From Comamonadaceae bacterium (GTDB lineage Bacteria; Pseudomonadota; Gammaproteobacteria; Burkholderiales; Burkholderiaceae_C), in the NCBI GenBank assembly GCA_947447985.1, contig CANFLX010000009.1:1-64000 (forward strand): a stretch of 64,000 bases of DNA, read 5' to 3'. Under the pieces are notes generated by a model, which saw only the letters and a program-made list of their open reading frames with translations, searched no databases and had not been told where the DNA came from. A program made the translations under genes and the position numbers. This document shows positions 36,086-46,613 of the stretch, piece by piece; positions within the stretch are counted from its first letter, which is position 1; every line of letters begins with the position of its first letter.

Positions 36086-38454
36086 TTTTTAAACAAGTCG
36101 AGAATCGACTTTTTCTCGTCGGCGGCTGGCAAGGCCTGGCGTTGGCCTGCAGGGCCAGAGCCCACAGCACCCACCCCGGCGTTCTTGGCGAACTCTTCGA
36201 AATACCATTCGTTGTTGAGGTGCACGATGCCTTCGGGCGGCTCGGGCTCCATCACTGGCACGTTTTTGAGCGCCGTCTCCATGAAGCTGATCCACACCGG
36301 CAAGCTCAAGCCGCCGCCTGTTTCGCGGTCGCCCAACTTGCGAGGCGTGTCGTAGCCAATCCAGGTCACCGCGGCCAAGGTCGGCTGGTAGCCGGCAAAC
36401 CAAGCGTCCATAGAGTCGTTGGTTGTGCCCGTTTTACCGTAGACGTCGGGGCGCTTGAGCGTGGCCTGCGCTTTGGCCGCGGTACCGGAGCGCGTCACTT
36501 CTTGCAGCAAGCTCGTCATCATGAAGGCGTTGCGCGGTTCAATTGCGCGGTTGTCCTCACTCAGGGTGGGGGTGGCCGTCTCCACCAGCACTTTTCCGCG
36601 CTGCTCGCTGACCTTGGAAACCAACCAAGGGTTCACGCGGATACCACCGTTGGCAAAAACCGAATAGCCGACGGCCATTTGCATGGGCGTGACCGACCCT
36701 GCACCAAGCGCCATGGTCAGGTAAGGCGGGTGTTTCTCGGCGTCGAAACCGAACTTGCTGACCCACTCTTGTGCATATTGCGTGCCGATGGACTGCAATA
36801 TCTGAATGGAGATCATGTTTTTCGACTTGGCCAGGCCTTTGCGTAGCGTCATCGGTCCATCAAACGTGCCGTCGTAGTTCTTAGGTTCCCACGGCTGCCC
36901 TCCGGTGACACCTGCATCAAAAAACAGGGGCGCGTCGTTGATGACGGTGGATGCGGTAAATCCTTTCTCCAAGGCGGCGGAGTAGATAAACGGCTTAAAG
37001 CTCGAGCCTGGTTGACGCCAGGCCTGGGTGACGTGGTTGAATTTGTTTTTATTGAAATCAAAGCCACCGACCAAGGCTTTGATGGCGCCATCGCGTGGAT
37101 CCAGCGCGACGAATGCGCCCTCCACTTCGGGCAATTGGGTAATTTCCCAGCCGCCTTTGGCCATTTTGACAACGCGGATCACGGCGCCCGGGCGCAGACG
37201 GATAGTGGGTGCCGCTTTGTCGGACAGCCCGGATTGGGCGGGTTTGAGTCCTTCGCCCGTAATTTCAAGCATTTCGCCGCCCTGGCGCATGGCGCGGATG
37301 CGTTTGGGATCGGCCTCGATCACCACGGCGGACTGCACATCGCCATTGTCCGGGTGTTCGTCCAATACTTCGTCCACCGCGTCCTCCATCTCCTGCTGGT
37401 CTTGCGGTAAAGCAATGAATTTTTCGGGTCCGCGGTAAATTTGGCGTCGCTCAAAATCCATGATGCCGCGGCGCAATGCCCGGTAGGCAGCCTCTTGTTG
37501 GGCTCCCACCAGCGTGGTTCGTACATCCAGACCCCGGGTGTAGGTGTCGCTGCCGTATTGCGCAAACATGGCTTGGCGCACCATTTCAGCAACAAATTCG
37601 GCGTGGACCTGAATCCGGGTTGCCGCCGTTTTGACCTGCAGCACTTCATTTTTGGCGGTGTCGGCTTGTGCTGCGGTGATAAACCCGTTGTCCAGCATGC
37701 GTTCAATGATGTACTGCTGGCGAATGCGTGCGCGTTTGGGATTTTTAATCGGGTTGTAAGCCGAAGGGGCTTTGGGTAAACCGGCCAGCATGGCTGCCTC
37801 GGCCACCGTGATGTCTTTCAGGGGCTTGCCAAAATAGGTCTCACAGGCTGCTGCAAAGCCGTAGGCCCGGTTTCCCAGATAAATCTGGTTCATGTAGATT
37901 TCCAAGATCTGGTCCTTGCTCAGCGTGTGCTCAAGCTTCAAGGTCAGCAGAATTTCGTAAATCTTCCGGGTAAACGTCTTTTCAGACGACAAGTAAACGT
38001 TTCGTGCCACTTGCATGGTGATCGTCGAGGCGCCTTGACTCTTGGATCGGCCCACATTGGCCAAGGCGGCGCGCACCATGCCGATGTAATCAATCCCACT
38101 GTGCTGAAAAAACCGGGCGTCTTCAATCGCCAATATTGCGTTTTTCATGACATTTGGAATTTCTGCGATCGGCGTCAGCGTGCGATGCTCTTCACCGAAT
38201 TCGCCAATCAGGTCACCCTCGGCCGAAAAAACCCGCAAGGGCAATTTGGGGTGGTAGTCCTCCAAGTCCGAGATGTCCGGCAAATTGGGATAAGCCAGTG
38301 CCATCGTGATGGCAACCACAATGAGCAAAGACGCCAGCGCGGCAAAAGCCAGTCCCAGAAGTACTGCCGCCGAGCGCAGGATCCATGCGCCTATGGTGCG
38401 TTGTTTTCGTGCAGTAGGGGGCGTCGGGTCAGGGGAAGGTGAAGAGTTTGGCAT
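36082..38454 (-). CDS. mrcA: Penicillin-binding protein 1A
   Basis: A bifunctional class A PBP that polymerises and cross-links peptidoglycan. After one membrane anchor (about residues 22-52) comes the GT51 domain with the catalytic glutamate in [14 protein letters not shown] and the GASTITMQ motif. The OB-like insert follows, then the transpeptidase with SSFK (catalytic Ser), SKN and KTGTT. I use the ATG at 38452-38454, giving 790 residues; the open frame continues 23 codons without a better site. A short GGGCTG/CAGCCC hairpin lies in the leader (38473-38488). It is divergent from pilM. Confidence 0.95.
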   Translation of the reverse strand: MPNSSPSPDPTPPTARKQRTIGAWILRSAAVLLGLAFAALASLLIVVAITMALAYPNLPDISDLEDYHPKLPLRVFSAEGDLIGEFGEEHRTLTPIAEIPNVMKNAILAIEDARFFQHSGIDYIGMVRAALANVGRSKSQGASTITMQVARNVYLSSEKTFTRKIYEILLTLKLEHTLSKDQILEIYMNQIYLGNRAYGFAAACETYFGKPLKDITVAEAAMLAGLPKAPSAYNPIKNPKRARIRQQYIIERMLDNGFITAAQADTAKNEVLQVKTAATRIQVHAEFVAEMVRQAMFAQYGSDTYTRGLDVRTTLVGAQQEAAYRALRRGIMDFERRQIYRGPEKFIALPQDQQEMEDAVDEVLDEHPDNGDVQSAVVIEADPKRIRAMRQGGEMLEITGEGLKPAQSGLSDKAAPTIRLRPGAVIRVVKMAKGGWEITQLPEVEGAFVALDPRDGAIKALVGGFDFNKNKFNHVTQAWRQPGSSFKPFIYSAALEKGFTASTVINDAPLFFDAGVTGGQPWEPKNYDGTFDGPMTLRKGLAKSKNMISIQILQSIGTQYAQEWVSKFGFDAEKHPPYLTMALGAGSVTPMQMAVGYSVFANGGIRVNPWLVSKVSEQRGKVLVETATPTLSEDNRAIEPRNAFMMTSLLQEVTRSGTAAKAQATLKRPDVYGKTGTTNDSMDAWFAGYQPTLAAVTWIGYDTPRKLGDRETGGGLSLPVWISFMETALKNVPVMEPEPPEGIVHLNNEWYFEEFAKNAGVGAVGSGPAGQRQALPAADEKKSILDLFKN

Positions 38455-38616
38455 GGCGGTTCCACGGAGGTAGGGCTGCCCCCAGCCCGTAATTTTAAGA
38501 CGCGAAGCCGTTGCACTACCCAATTTCGCATTTCATACGCTAATTTGCTGATAATATTGAGAACATTATTCTTTCGTAGCCATTTACCAAAATCTGAAAT
38601 TGGAGCTGTTTTTTTG

Positions 38617-39690
38617 ATGAATATTGCATCACTGCTGCGACGAATGCCGGAAGAAATTCTTGGCATTGACATCAGTGCGTCTGCTGTGAAACTCGTTGGG
38701 CTCAGTGGTACGGCCGAAAAGCCGGTGCTTGAATATTGTTCAAAGGACTTGCTACCTGCGGGTGTCGTGGTCGATGGTTCGATCGAAAAATCGGATGAGT
38801 TGTCGGTGGTTTTGCGCCGACTTGTCAAACAATCGGGTGCGAAAACCAAAAACGTCGCAGTCGCGTTGCCTGCCTCGGCGGTCATTACCAAGAAAATCAC
38901 TATTCCGTCTGGGTTACGTGACTTAGACATGGAATACCAGGTGGAGAGTGAAGCCAGGCAGTACATTCCCTTCCCGATCGAAGATGTGAGCCTGGATTTC
39001 TTTGAGCTCGGCCCCAGTGCCGCAATACCTGGCAGCGTCGACGTGTTGATCGCAGCGGCACGCAGGGAGCGTGTGGAGGCGCTTCAGGACCTGTTGGAGG
39101 TGGCAGGGCTGAAGCCGGTGGTCGTGGGTGTGAATTCTTATGCCGCCTGCATGGCCTTGGGGCGGGTGATCGATTTGCAAGCCAAAACCACCCCGGGCAC
39201 TCTGTCGGTGCTTTTCAAATTGGGCGCCACGTCCACCACGATGCAGGTGCTGCGCGGACAAGACCTGGTGTATGAGCGAGAGCAATCATCGGGCGGCGAC
39301 CATTTGACACAAAAGATTGCAAGTTACTATGGCTTATCCCTTTCTGAAGCAGAGGCCAGAAAGTGCAAAGGCAGTCTTGCCCATGATTACGAGGGCCGTA
39401 TCCTGATTCCCTACATCGACGGATTGGTGCAGGAGCTGGGGCGTTCGTTGCAGTTCTTCTTCAACAGCACCCAGTACAACCGGGTGAATCAGGTCTTTTT
39501 AGCGGGTGGGGGAGCACTCTTACCGGGTCTGGCTTTATCGGTCGCGAGCCAAATTCAAGTGCCTTGCACCGTCGTCAACCCTTTTGAGGGCATGGCCGTA
39601 GGGTCAAAACTTGATCGCACGCGGGTACAACAAGAGGCGCCAGCGTATTTAGGGGCATGTGGCTTGGCGTTGCGGAGATTGATCAGGTGA
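38617..39690 (+). CDS. pilM: Type IV pilus inner-membrane platform protein PilM
   Basis: PilM is a cytoplasmic actin-like protein that binds the PilN N-terminus and connects the alignment complex to the pilus motor. The 357-residue protein shows GIDISASAVKLVGL (phosphate-1 type) at the start and FLAGGGALLPGL in the adenosine-binding region. I start at ATG 38617, with GGAG at 38602-38605 eleven bases away; the open frame reaches 38545 without a better site. It is the first gene of pilMNOPQ. Confidence 0.95.
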   Translation: MNIASLLRRMPEEILGIDISASAVKLVGLSGTAEKPVLEYCSKDLLPAGVVVDGSIEKSDELSVVLRRLVKQSGAKTKNVAVALPASAVITKKITIPSGLRDLDMEYQVESEARQYIPFPIEDVSLDFFELGPSAAIPGSVDVLIAAARRERVEALQDLLEVAGLKPVVVGVNSYAACMALGRVIDLQAKTTPGTLSVLFKLGATSTTMQVLRGQDLVYEREQSSGGDHLTQKIASYYGLSLSEAEARKCKGSLAHDYEGRILIPYIDGLVQELGRSLQFFFNSTQYNRVNQVFLAGGGALLPGLALSVASQIQVPCTVVNPFEGMAVGSKLDRTRVQQEAPAYLGACGLALRRLIR

Positions 39691-40322
39691 TACAGCTCAA
39701 TCTACTGCCGCATCGGGAACTGTCACGTAAGAAAAAGCGTGAGCAGTACTTCATGTCGGTTTTCGTGGCGGCCCTGGTGGGTGTTGGACTCTCTACCCTG
39801 GCAGTCAGCTGGCTTCAGGCGGCCATTGACAGCCAAAACGGGATCAATGCCATCTTGGATGCCGAAATCCTGACGCTGGACCGGCAAATCAAAGACATTA
39901 AGGGGCTTGAGTCGCAAATCAGTGCGTTGCAGGCGCGCAAGCGCACGGTGGAGGATGTGCAGTCGGACCGCAACCAGTCGGTTCACCTGCTCAACGAATT
40001 GTCCCGTCAATTGCCACCCGGCGTGCTCTTGGTGAGGGTGTCGCAGACGGACCAGCAGGTTTCTATCAATGGCATGGCCCAGTCTAATGAGCAGGTGTCG
40101 GAATTACTCAGAAACTTAGCGGGATCAAGTGCGTGGTTTACCAAGCCCGAGCTTGTGGAATCTGTGGCGACTGCGCTGCCACTGCCCAATAAAGAGCAGC
40201 GGCCCATGTTTAACTTCAGCGTGCGAGCCCTGCTCGTGCGTGGCTCAGAAGCTGCGGCATCACCTGCGCGGGTGCTGGAGCCCGCTCCGGGGGTGCCCCC
40301 CGCTGCGGCTCGGGAACCTTAG
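39687..40322 (+). CDS. pilN: Type IV pilus alignment protein PilN
   Basis: PilN is a bitopic inner-membrane protein whose short cytoplasmic N-terminus (IQLNLLPHRE, the conserved PilM-binding segment) inserts into PilM. The start is a GTG that overlaps the pilM stop (GTGA), with GGAG nine bases upstream, giving 211 residues. One membrane helix (about residues 23-43) is followed by a coiled-coil and a ferredoxin-like periplasmic domain. The C-terminus is Ala/Pro-rich. Confidence 0.94.
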   Translation: MIQLNLLPHRELSRKKKREQYFMSVFVAALVGVGLSTLAVSWLQAAIDSQNGINAILDAEILTLDRQIKDIKGLESQISALQARKRTVEDVQSDRNQSVHLLNELSRQLPPGVLLVRVSQTDQQVSINGMAQSNEQVSELLRNLAGSSAWFTKPELVESVATALPLPNKEQRPMFNFSVRALLVRGSEAAASPARVLEPAPGVPPAAAREP

Positions 40323-40342
40323 TTAAACACGATCACGCTAAT

Positions 40343-41011
40343 ATGGCCAAAGCTCGAAGCCCCTCCTTCGATTTTGCAGCGTTCAAGGACAACCTTGCGC
40401 TGCAGTTTGAAGATCTAGACGCCTCTGATCCATCGCGCTGGCCGTTTTTGCCGCGTGCCCTGTCGCTGGTGGCGATAACGGTGGTGGTTACCGCTGTGCT
40501 GTGGCAGGCATGGATCAGTGACTTTTCCTCGGAACTCTCTGCCGCGGTTGCGAAAGAGCATCAACTCCGAGGCGACTTCAAGACAAAACTGGGCAAGGCC
40601 TCCAACCTTGTGTTCTTGAAAAAACAACGCGACGAAGTTGAGGGCTATGTCAAGCAGTTGGAAAGTCAACTGCCGAGCCGAGCTGAAATGTCGGCATTGT
40701 TGTCGAGCATTAACCAACTGGGTATCAAGCGAAATTTGCAGTTTGAGTTGTTCCGCCCAGGCCAGGTGCTGGTGAAACCCTATTACGCCGAATTACCAGT
40801 CACCATCCGTGTTCACGGCACTTATCACGACTTTGGACGATTTGCATCGGATATTGCGCTACTGCCCCGCATTGCGACGCTGGGAAATATCAGTGTTACT
40901 GCCAAAACGGATACCAGTATGGCTTTTGATGCCACCTTAAAAACCTATCGTTATCTCGACACCGATGAAGCGGCTGCGCAACGCAAAGCAAGTGGGGAAG
41001 ACAAGAAATGA
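40343..41011 (+). CDS. pilO: Type IV pilus alignment protein PilO
   Basis: PilO pairs with PilN in the periplasmic alignment complex. It has 222 residues: a polar cytoplasmic N-terminus, a single membrane helix (about residues 39-58), a coiled-coil (SAAVAKEHQLRGDFKTKL and onward) and a compact ferredoxin-like domain. Its stop overlaps the pilP start by ATGA. Identification rests on topology, size and operon position as well as the PYYAELPVTIRVHGTYHDFGRF block, which is PilO-typical. Confidence 0.94.
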   Translation: MAKARSPSFDFAAFKDNLALQFEDLDASDPSRWPFLPRALSLVAITVVVTAVLWQAWISDFSSELSAAVAKEHQLRGDFKTKLGKASNLVFLKKQRDEVEGYVKQLESQLPSRAEMSALLSSINQLGIKRNLQFELFRPGQVLVKPYYAELPVTIRVHGTYHDFGRFASDIALLPRIATLGNISVTAKTDTSMAFDATLKTYRYLDTDEAAAQRKASGEDKK

Positions 41012-41556
41012 GGTCGGCACTTTCCTCATTGCATTGGCCTGCAGCCATGGTGATGGCGGGTTTTTTGTCGGCTTGCGGCTACACCACGGAGCAGGACGTG
41101 CGCAGCTTTATGGATGCGGAAAGGGCTGCCTTGCATCCGGTTTCGAAGGCGATACCGTCACCAATCCCCTTTGAGGCTGCGATCTACGACGAAGGCGGAA
41201 AGCCTGATCCATTTAGCAAGCAGGCTTTTTTTCAATTCTTGATAGGCACGGTAAAGACTGGCAAACCCAGTATTGCCACGCCAGACCTATTGCGCAGCAG
41301 GACGGAATTAGAAGGTTTTCCCTTGGATTCGTTGGCAATGGTCGGTGTTTTGACCCAAGAAGCTCAAAACGTAGCCCTGGTTCGTGCGGGCACCAAGCTC
41401 TACCAGGTCAAGGTCGGCGCTCACATGGGTCAAAACCTGGGGAAGGTCACCAAGATTGAGGAAACAAGGATCACCTTGCGAGAACTGGTGCAGGATGACT
41501 TGGGTGAATGGTCTGCCCGGACAAACATGCTGAATATGCAAGAGAGGAATAAATGA
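41008..41556 (+). CDS. pilP: Type IV pilus lipoprotein PilP
   Basis: PilP is an inner-membrane lipoprotein linking PilNO to the secretin PilQ. A lipoprotein signal peptide ends in LSACG with C23 as the lipidated cysteine. The beta-rich HR domain follows, with ELEGFPLDSLAMVGVL and ALVRAGTKLYQVKVGAHMGQNLGKV, as in other PilP proteins. Length is 182 residues. Both ends overlap neighbours by four bases, so production is probably coupled to PilO and PilQ. Confidence 0.95.
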   Translation: MRSALSSLHWPAAMVMAGFLSACGYTTEQDVRSFMDAERAALHPVSKAIPSPIPFEAAIYDEGGKPDPFSKQAFFQFLIGTVKTGKPSIATPDLLRSRTELEGFPLDSLAMVGVLTQEAQNVALVRAGTKLYQVKVGAHMGQNLGKVTKIEETRITLRELVQDDLGEWSARTNMLNMQERNK

Positions 41557-43718
41557 CAGTCACTCAAGCGGTGAAGCGAGCCCTGCCCCAAACGCTGTTA
41601 GCCGTTTGTTTAGCCCTTGGCGCCTCATTGGCCTGGGCTCAAAATTCCATTAAATCGGTGAGCGGTTCGGCGCAAGGTGAGGTGGAAACCGTTCGCATCG
41701 AGTTTGCACGGGATCTGACGGCTTTGCCATCGGCGTTCGCGACCCAAAAACCCGCGCGAATTGCTTTGGATTTTCCTGGCGTGACCGGAGGGCTAGGGCG
41801 CTCAAGCGTAGAAATCAATCAGTCAAACGTTCAATCTGCCAATGTGGTGCAGACCGAGGAGCTGAGTCGCGTCGTATTGACGCTTAAACGCCCGACCTCA
41901 TATTCCATGCAATTGGCCGAGCGGGCCTTAATCATTACCTTCGACCCAGCGCCGTCCTCCCTTGGTTCTGAGGCGACGCAATCTCGAATTTCAGACGTGG
42001 TCAACCCAAAAGAGTCGCTGAGTGCCATTGATTTTCGTCGTGGCACGGATGGTGCGGGACGTATTCGTATTGCCTTGTCCAGCAGCAAAGTGGCTGCGGA
42101 CATACGCCAAGTCGGGAGCAATTTGGTGGTCGACTTGTCCAACGTTAGCTTGCCGGAAGCGCTGCGCAGGAAACTCGATGTCATTGACTTCGGAACGCCA
42201 GTACAAACGGTGACCTCGTCAGAGGTGAGTGATCGTGTGCGCATTCTCATTGTGCCCCAAGGTGAATGGGAGCACACCGCTTATCAGACTGAGAGCGAGT
42301 TGGTGGTGGATGTGAAGGCGGTCAAGTTGGATCCCAAAAAACTCACGCCGGGTAGTGGATACAACGGTCAAAAATTGTCACTTAATTTTCAAAGTATTGA
42401 TGTCCGCCAGGTGTTGCAGGTCATTGCAGATTTCACCGGGTTTAACGTAGTGACCTCCGACTCTGTGACCGGCTCTGTGACCCTCAGGCTGATGGATGTC
42501 CCCTGGGACCAGGCTCTGGACATCATCCTGCAAAGTAAAGGCTTGGGCGTTCGTAAAAACGGAAGCGTGCTGTGGGTGGCCCCGCGTGAAGAAATCGCCG
42601 CAAAGGACAAACTGGAATTTGAGTCCAAGCTCTCGTCCGAAAACTTGGAATCCTTGCGAACTCAATCCTTTCAGTTGAACTATGCCAAAGCGACTGAAAT
42701 AGCGCCGCAGCTGACCGCTGGCGGAACGGGAGCATCAGCGTCGCCGACTGGCGCGGCCAGTGCGTCGTCGGCGGGCGCCAATGCCCGAATTTTGAGCCCG
42801 CGTGGCAGCGTGATCGCCGAGACGCGTACCAACCAGTTGTTTGTCACGGATATCCCCAGCAAGCTGGACCAGGTTGCCCAACTGATCGCCAAAGTGGATA
42901 TTCCTGTTCGGCAGGTGGTGATCGAGGCGCGAATCGTAGAGGCTGACGACACGTTTGGTAAATCCCTGGGTGTGAAGCTCGGAGGCAATGACCTGCGTGC
43001 TTCCAAAGGGGGCACCGGGGGCTACGAGATCAGTGGTGACAACCGTATTGCATTTGGTACCACCTATTCAAACGCTGTGGGTGCAGCGGGGTTTGCCGGC
43101 GGAACCAATGACACGACGTCAAACTTTGTGAATTTGCCGGCGACCGGGCAAGGCGGTTACAACCCGGCCACGTTTGCCGTGACCTTGTTCAGTGCGGCTT
43201 CTAACCGCATGATGGGCTTGGAGATTTCCGCGCTCGAATCTGATGGCAAGGGGAAGGTCGTCTCCAGTCCGCGAGTTATCACGGCGGATCAAGCCAAAGC
43301 GGAAATCGAACAAGGTGTGGAGATTCCCTACCAAATGGCAACCAGCAGTGGTGCGACGTCTTTGGCCTTTCGCAAGGCGACCTTGCGTCTCAATGTGACA
43401 CCGCAAATTACCCCAGAAGGCAATGTCAATCTAGACCTCGAGGTGAACAAAGATTCGATGGGAGATAAGACCCCCTACGGCGTCGCCATCAACACCAAGA
43501 GAATAAAAACGCAGGTCTTGGTCGAAAACGGAGGTACTGTGGTTATCGGTGGGATATTCACATTGGAGGATCAGGTCACCGATACCAAGGTGCCATTTTT
43601 CGGGGATTTGCCGGCCATTGGAATCCTGTTCAAGACCAAGACGGTCAGCACTGCAAAAAAAGAAATGCTGATCTTCATCACGCCTAAACTGGTTTCTGAA
43701 CGTTCGGTGGTACGCTAG
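41553..43718 (+). CDS. pilQ: Type IV pilus secretin PilQ
   Basis: PilQ forms the outer-membrane channel for the pilus. The 721-residue protein has a Sec signal ending near AWAQ. AMIN domains that bind peptidoglycan follow (about residues 40-240), then an N0/STN domain (LNFQSIDVRQVLQVIADFTG), a secretin N1 domain with an Ala/Ser-rich linker (GASASPTGAASASSAG), and the C-terminal secretin domain with VVSSPRVITADQAKAEIEQG and VPFFGDLPAIGILFKTK. No pilot-type lipobox is present. It ends 68 bases before aroK. Confidence 0.96.
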   Translation: MTVTQAVKRALPQTLLAVCLALGASLAWAQNSIKSVSGSAQGEVETVRIEFARDLTALPSAFATQKPARIALDFPGVTGGLGRSSVEINQSNVQSANVVQTEELSRVVLTLKRPTSYSMQLAERALIITFDPAPSSLGSEATQSRISDVVNPKESLSAIDFRRGTDGAGRIRIALSSSKVAADIRQVGSNLVVDLSNVSLPEALRRKLDVIDFGTPVQTVTSSEVSDRVRILIVPQGEWEHTAYQTESELVVDVKAVKLDPKKLTPGSGYNGQKLSLNFQSIDVRQVLQVIADFTGFNVVTSDSVTGSVTLRLMDVPWDQALDIILQSKGLGVRKNGSVLWVAPREEIAAKDKLEFESKLSSENLESLRTQSFQLNYAKATEIAPQLTAGGTGASASPTGAASASSAGANARILSPRGSVIAETRTNQLFVTDIPSKLDQVAQLIAKVDIPVRQVVIEARIVEADDTFGKSLGVKLGGNDLRASKGGTGGYEISGDNRIAFGTTYSNAVGAAGFAGGTNDTTSNFVNLPATGQGGYNPATFAVTLFSAASNRMMGLEISALESDGKGKVVSSPRVITADQAKAEIEQGVEIPYQMATSSGATSLAFRKATLRLNVTPQITPEGNVNLDLEVNKDSMGDKTPYGVAINTKRIKTQVLVENGGTVVIGGIFTLEDQVTDTKVPFFGDLPAIGILFKTKTVSTAKKEMLIFITPKLVSERSVVR

Positions 43719-43786
43719 ACTTCACGAGAGAAGAGCTTTTGATGGGCGCCGCTTTACGCGCTCAGCCATTCCAGTTTTAGTGAACC

Positions 43787-44314
43787 TTGCGTGTGATATC
43801 CCTCATCGGCCTTCCCGGCTCCGGAAAATCAACCGTCGGCCGCCAACTCGCGCGGCGCTTGCAGCTGCCTTTTTCTGATTCAGACCATGTCATTGAAGCG
43901 CGATTGGGTTGTCCGATTCGCGAGTTTTTTGAACGCGAGGGCGAGGAGCGCTTTCGGGACATTGAAGCCGAAGTCATCGACACCTTGAGCCAGCAGGGTG
44001 CGGGCGTGCTGTCCACCGGGGGCGGCGCGGTCCTGAGGCCAGAAAATCGACGCCACCTGCGTGAGCGCGGCACGGTGATTTACCTCAAGTCGCATCCCGA
44101 GGAGCTGATTCGCCGCCTACGCCACGACACCAACCGACCTCTGTTGCAGGTGGCTGACCCGATGGCCAAACTGCGTGAATTGTTCGTCGCGCGTGACCCT
44201 TTGTACCGGCAAACCGCGCACTTTGTCATCGAAACAGGGCGTCCATCGGTGGCGACTTTGGTCAATATGATCGTCATGCGGCTCGAGCTTGACGGCGCCG
44301 CACCTCTAAACTAG
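43787..44314 (+). CDS. aroK: Shikimate kinase
   Basis: AroK phosphorylates shikimate in the chorismate pathway. The P-loop GLPGSGKST begins at about residue 8, and the shikimate-binding D-S-D, GGGAV and RPLLQ segments are in place. Length is 175 residues. The start is uncertain: I use the TTG at 43787, but a GTG two codons later (43793) fits the usual family start equally well. Neither has a clear ribosome site, which suggests weak or coupled initiation after pilQ. It is followed by aroB after five bases. Confidence 0.94.
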   Translation: MRVISLIGLPGSGKSTVGRQLARRLQLPFSDSDHVIEARLGCPIREFFEREGEERFRDIEAEVIDTLSQQGAGVLSTGGGAVLRPENRRHLRERGTVIYLKSHPEELIRRLRHDTNRPLLQVADPMAKLRELFVARDPLYRQTAHFVIETGRPSVATLVNMIVMRLELDGAAPLN

Positions 44315-44319
44315 GGGCT

Positions 44320-45438
44320 ATGAGCTCCCCAATCCCCACGCAAGCAGTGTCGATTGACCTGCAAGACCGCAGTTACGCCATCGCCATTGGCGCTTCCCTG
44401 ATCGGTAATCCCGACACCTTTGCCGGATTGCCCAAGGCATCTGCGGCCTTGGTGGTGAGCAACACCACGGTTGCCCCACTTTACGCCGCAACCCTGCAAG
44501 CCGCGCTGGCGCCGCACTATGCGGCCGTGCATCTGGTGGTATTGCCTGACGGCGAAGAGTTCAAAACCTGGCAAACCCTGAACTTGATTTTTGACGCACT
44601 GCTCGCGCACCAGTGCGACCGCAAAACCGTGCTGTTTGCCCTGGGCGGCGGTGTGGTGGGCGACATGACGGGTTTTGCCGCTGCGAGCTATATGCGTGGT
44701 GTGCCATTTGTCCAGGTGCCCACCACCCTGCTGGCCCAAGTGGACTCTTCCGTGGGTGGCAAGACCGGCATCAACCACCCGCTGGGCAAAAACATGGTGG
44801 GCGCGTTCTACCAGCCGCAGCGGGTCGTTTGCGATCTGTCGACCCTGCACACACTGCCCAGCCGTGAGGTGAGCGCCGGACTGGCAGAGATCATCAAATA
44901 CGGGCCGATTGCCGACATGGCGTTTTTGGACTGGTTGGAAGGCCATTTGGGCGCCCTGCGCACCCACGACCCGAGCGCACTCGCGCAGGCAGTGCGCCGC
45001 AGCTGCGAGATCAAAGCCCATGTGGTGGCGCAGGACGAGCGAGAGGGCGGGCTGCGGGCCATCTTGAATTTCGGTCACACCTTTGGCCACGCGATCGAAG
45101 CCGGTATGGGCTACGGCCAATGGCTGCACGGCGAGGCGGTGGGCTGTGGCATGGTGATGGCTGCGAACCTGTCGCAGCGCCTGGGCTTGGTGGACACAGC
45201 CTTCGTGGCCCGATTGACCCGTCTCGTCCAAGGCGCAGGCCTGCCGACGGTGGGCCCTGTGCTGGACGCGCACGACAATGCCGGACGCTATCTGGACTTG
45301 ATGCGGGTCGACAAAAAGGCCGAGGGCGGTGACATCCGTTTTGTGCTGATTGATGGTCCGGGCAAAGCCTGCGTCCGTGGTGCGCCCGATGCCTTGGTTC
45401 GGCAGGTGATTGACGCGTGCTGCAGCGCGCAGGCCTGA
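44320..45438 (+). CDS. aroB: 3-dehydroquinate synthase
   Basis: AroB converts DAHP to 3-dehydroquinate, using NAD and zinc. Conserved blocks are [48 protein letters not shown], and the zinc-binding [13 protein letters not shown] and WLHGEAVG histidines. Length is 372 residues. The pilQ-aroK-aroB order is common in beta- and gammaproteobacteria. Its stop shares a base with the start of the dNTPase gene (TGATG). Confidence 0.97.
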   Translation: MSSPIPTQAVSIDLQDRSYAIAIGASLIGNPDTFAGLPKASAALVVSNTTVAPLYAATLQAALAPHYAAVHLVVLPDGEEFKTWQTLNLIFDALLAHQCDRKTVLFALGGGVVGDMTGFAAASYMRGVPFVQVPTTLLAQVDSSVGGKTGINHPLGKNMVGAFYQPQRVVCDLSTLHTLPSREVSAGLAEIIKYGPIADMAFLDWLEGHLGALRTHDPSALAQAVRRSCEIKAHVVAQDEREGGLRAILNFGHTFGHAIEAGMGYGQWLHGEAVGCGMVMAANLSQRLGLVDTAFVARLTRLVQGAGLPTVGPVLDAHDNAGRYLDLMRVDKKAEGGDIRFVLIDGPGKACVRGAPDALVRQVIDACCSAQA

Positions 45439-46613
45439 TGCTCGCTCCCTACGCCAGCGACCCGGCGCGTTCGCGCGGCCGGCGGTTTGCACAAAGGCCT
45501 GCACCCACCCGCACCGAGTTTCAGCGCGATCGCGACCGCATCGTGCACTGCACGGCGTTTCGGCGCCTGGTCTATAAAACCCAGGTTTTTTTGAACCACG
45601 AGGGCGATTTGTTTCGTACGAGGCTGACGCACTCCCTGGAGGTTGCCCAGCTCGGGCGCTCCATGGCCCGCTCGCTGCATCTCAATGAAGACTTGGTGGA
45701 AGCCATTGCACTGGCCCATGACCTGGGGCACACGCCCTTTGGCCACGCAGGTCAGGACGCCCTGCACGCCTGCATGGCCGAGTTTGGTGGCTTTGAACAC
45801 AACTTGCAAAGCCTGCGGGTGGTTGACCATTTGGAAGAACGTTACCCCGATTACGACGGCCTGAACCTGTGCTTTGAAACCCGTGAGGGCATTTTGAAAC
45901 ACTGCTCGCGCCGCAACGCCGAAGCATTGGAGCGCGCCGAGCCCGTGTATGCCGACGGCCATGGCGGCGTCGGCGCGCGCTTTGTGCTGCGCCATCAGCC
46001 CAGTTTGGAGGCACAGCTGTGCAACCTGGCCGATGAGATCGCCTACAACGCCCATGACATCGACGATGGCGTGCGGTCCGGCCTGATCACGTTTGAGCAA
46101 GTGCGTGAAGTGCCTTTGTTTGACCGCTATGCAAGCCAGGCCTTAGCCGATCACCCCCAACTCGCCGAGCCGCCCAACGCCCGCCGATGGTTGTACGAAT
46201 CCATTCGCCTGATGCTCAGCGATCAGGTATACGACGTGATTGGCGCAACACAAAAAGCAATCGAACAGCGCCAGCCCTCTGACGTGCACGCTGTTCGGCA
46301 GTGCCCTGAACTGCTCCAGTTCAGCACCGAGATGCGCTCTGCCACGCAAACCCTCAAATCATTCTTGTTCAATGCGCTTTATCGCCACCCGCAGGTGGTG
46401 GATACCATGGACCGTGCCAAGCTGGTGGTGCAGGGCTTGTTCGAGGCGTACACCCAGGATCCGCAGGCCATGCAAGGTGGGCTATCGCAACGAAGGTCTG
46501 CCCCCTCAGAGCCGGACTTGCCGCGCCGGGTCGCCGACTACATTGCAGGTATGACCGACCGCTTCGCTGCGCGCGAGCACGAGCGCCTGACGGGATTGCG
46601 CCTGCTGCCATGA
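45438..46613 (+). CDS. dgt: dGTPase-like deoxynucleoside triphosphate triphosphohydrolase (HD domain)
   Basis: HD-domain enzymes of this group hydrolyse dNTPs to the nucleoside and triphosphate. The metal-binding residues are H65 in RLTHSLEV, H94-D95 in AHDLGHTPFGH with nearby H98 and H103, and a distal aspartate in AYNAHDIDDG. Start at the ATG sharing a base with the aroB stop (TGATG) gives 391 residues. A GTG seven codons earlier is also possible. It is probably the type-2 dGTPase-like subfamily found after aroB in betaproteobacteria. Confidence 0.93.
   Translation: MLAPYASDPARSRGRRFAQRPAPTRTEFQRDRDRIVHCTAFRRLVYKTQVFLNHEGDLFRTRLTHSLEVAQLGRSMARSLHLNEDLVEAIALAHDLGHTPFGHAGQDALHACMAEFGGFEHNLQSLRVVDHLEERYPDYDGLNLCFETREGILKHCSRRNAEALERAEPVYADGHGGVGARFVLRHQPSLEAQLCNLADEIAYNAHDIDDGVRSGLITFEQVREVPLFDRYASQALADHPQLAEPPNARRWLYESIRLMLSDQVYDVIGATQKAIEQRQPSDVHAVRQCPELLQFSTEMRSATQTLKSFLFNALYRHPQVVDTMDRAKLVVQGLFEAYTQDPQAMQGGLSQRRSAPSEPDLPRRVADYIAGMTDRFAAREHERLTGLRLLP

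Noticed and set aside
38550-38555. GATAAT as a -10 box for pilM
   Set aside because: No acceptable -35 element is found at 16-18 bases upstream, so the promoter was not annotated.
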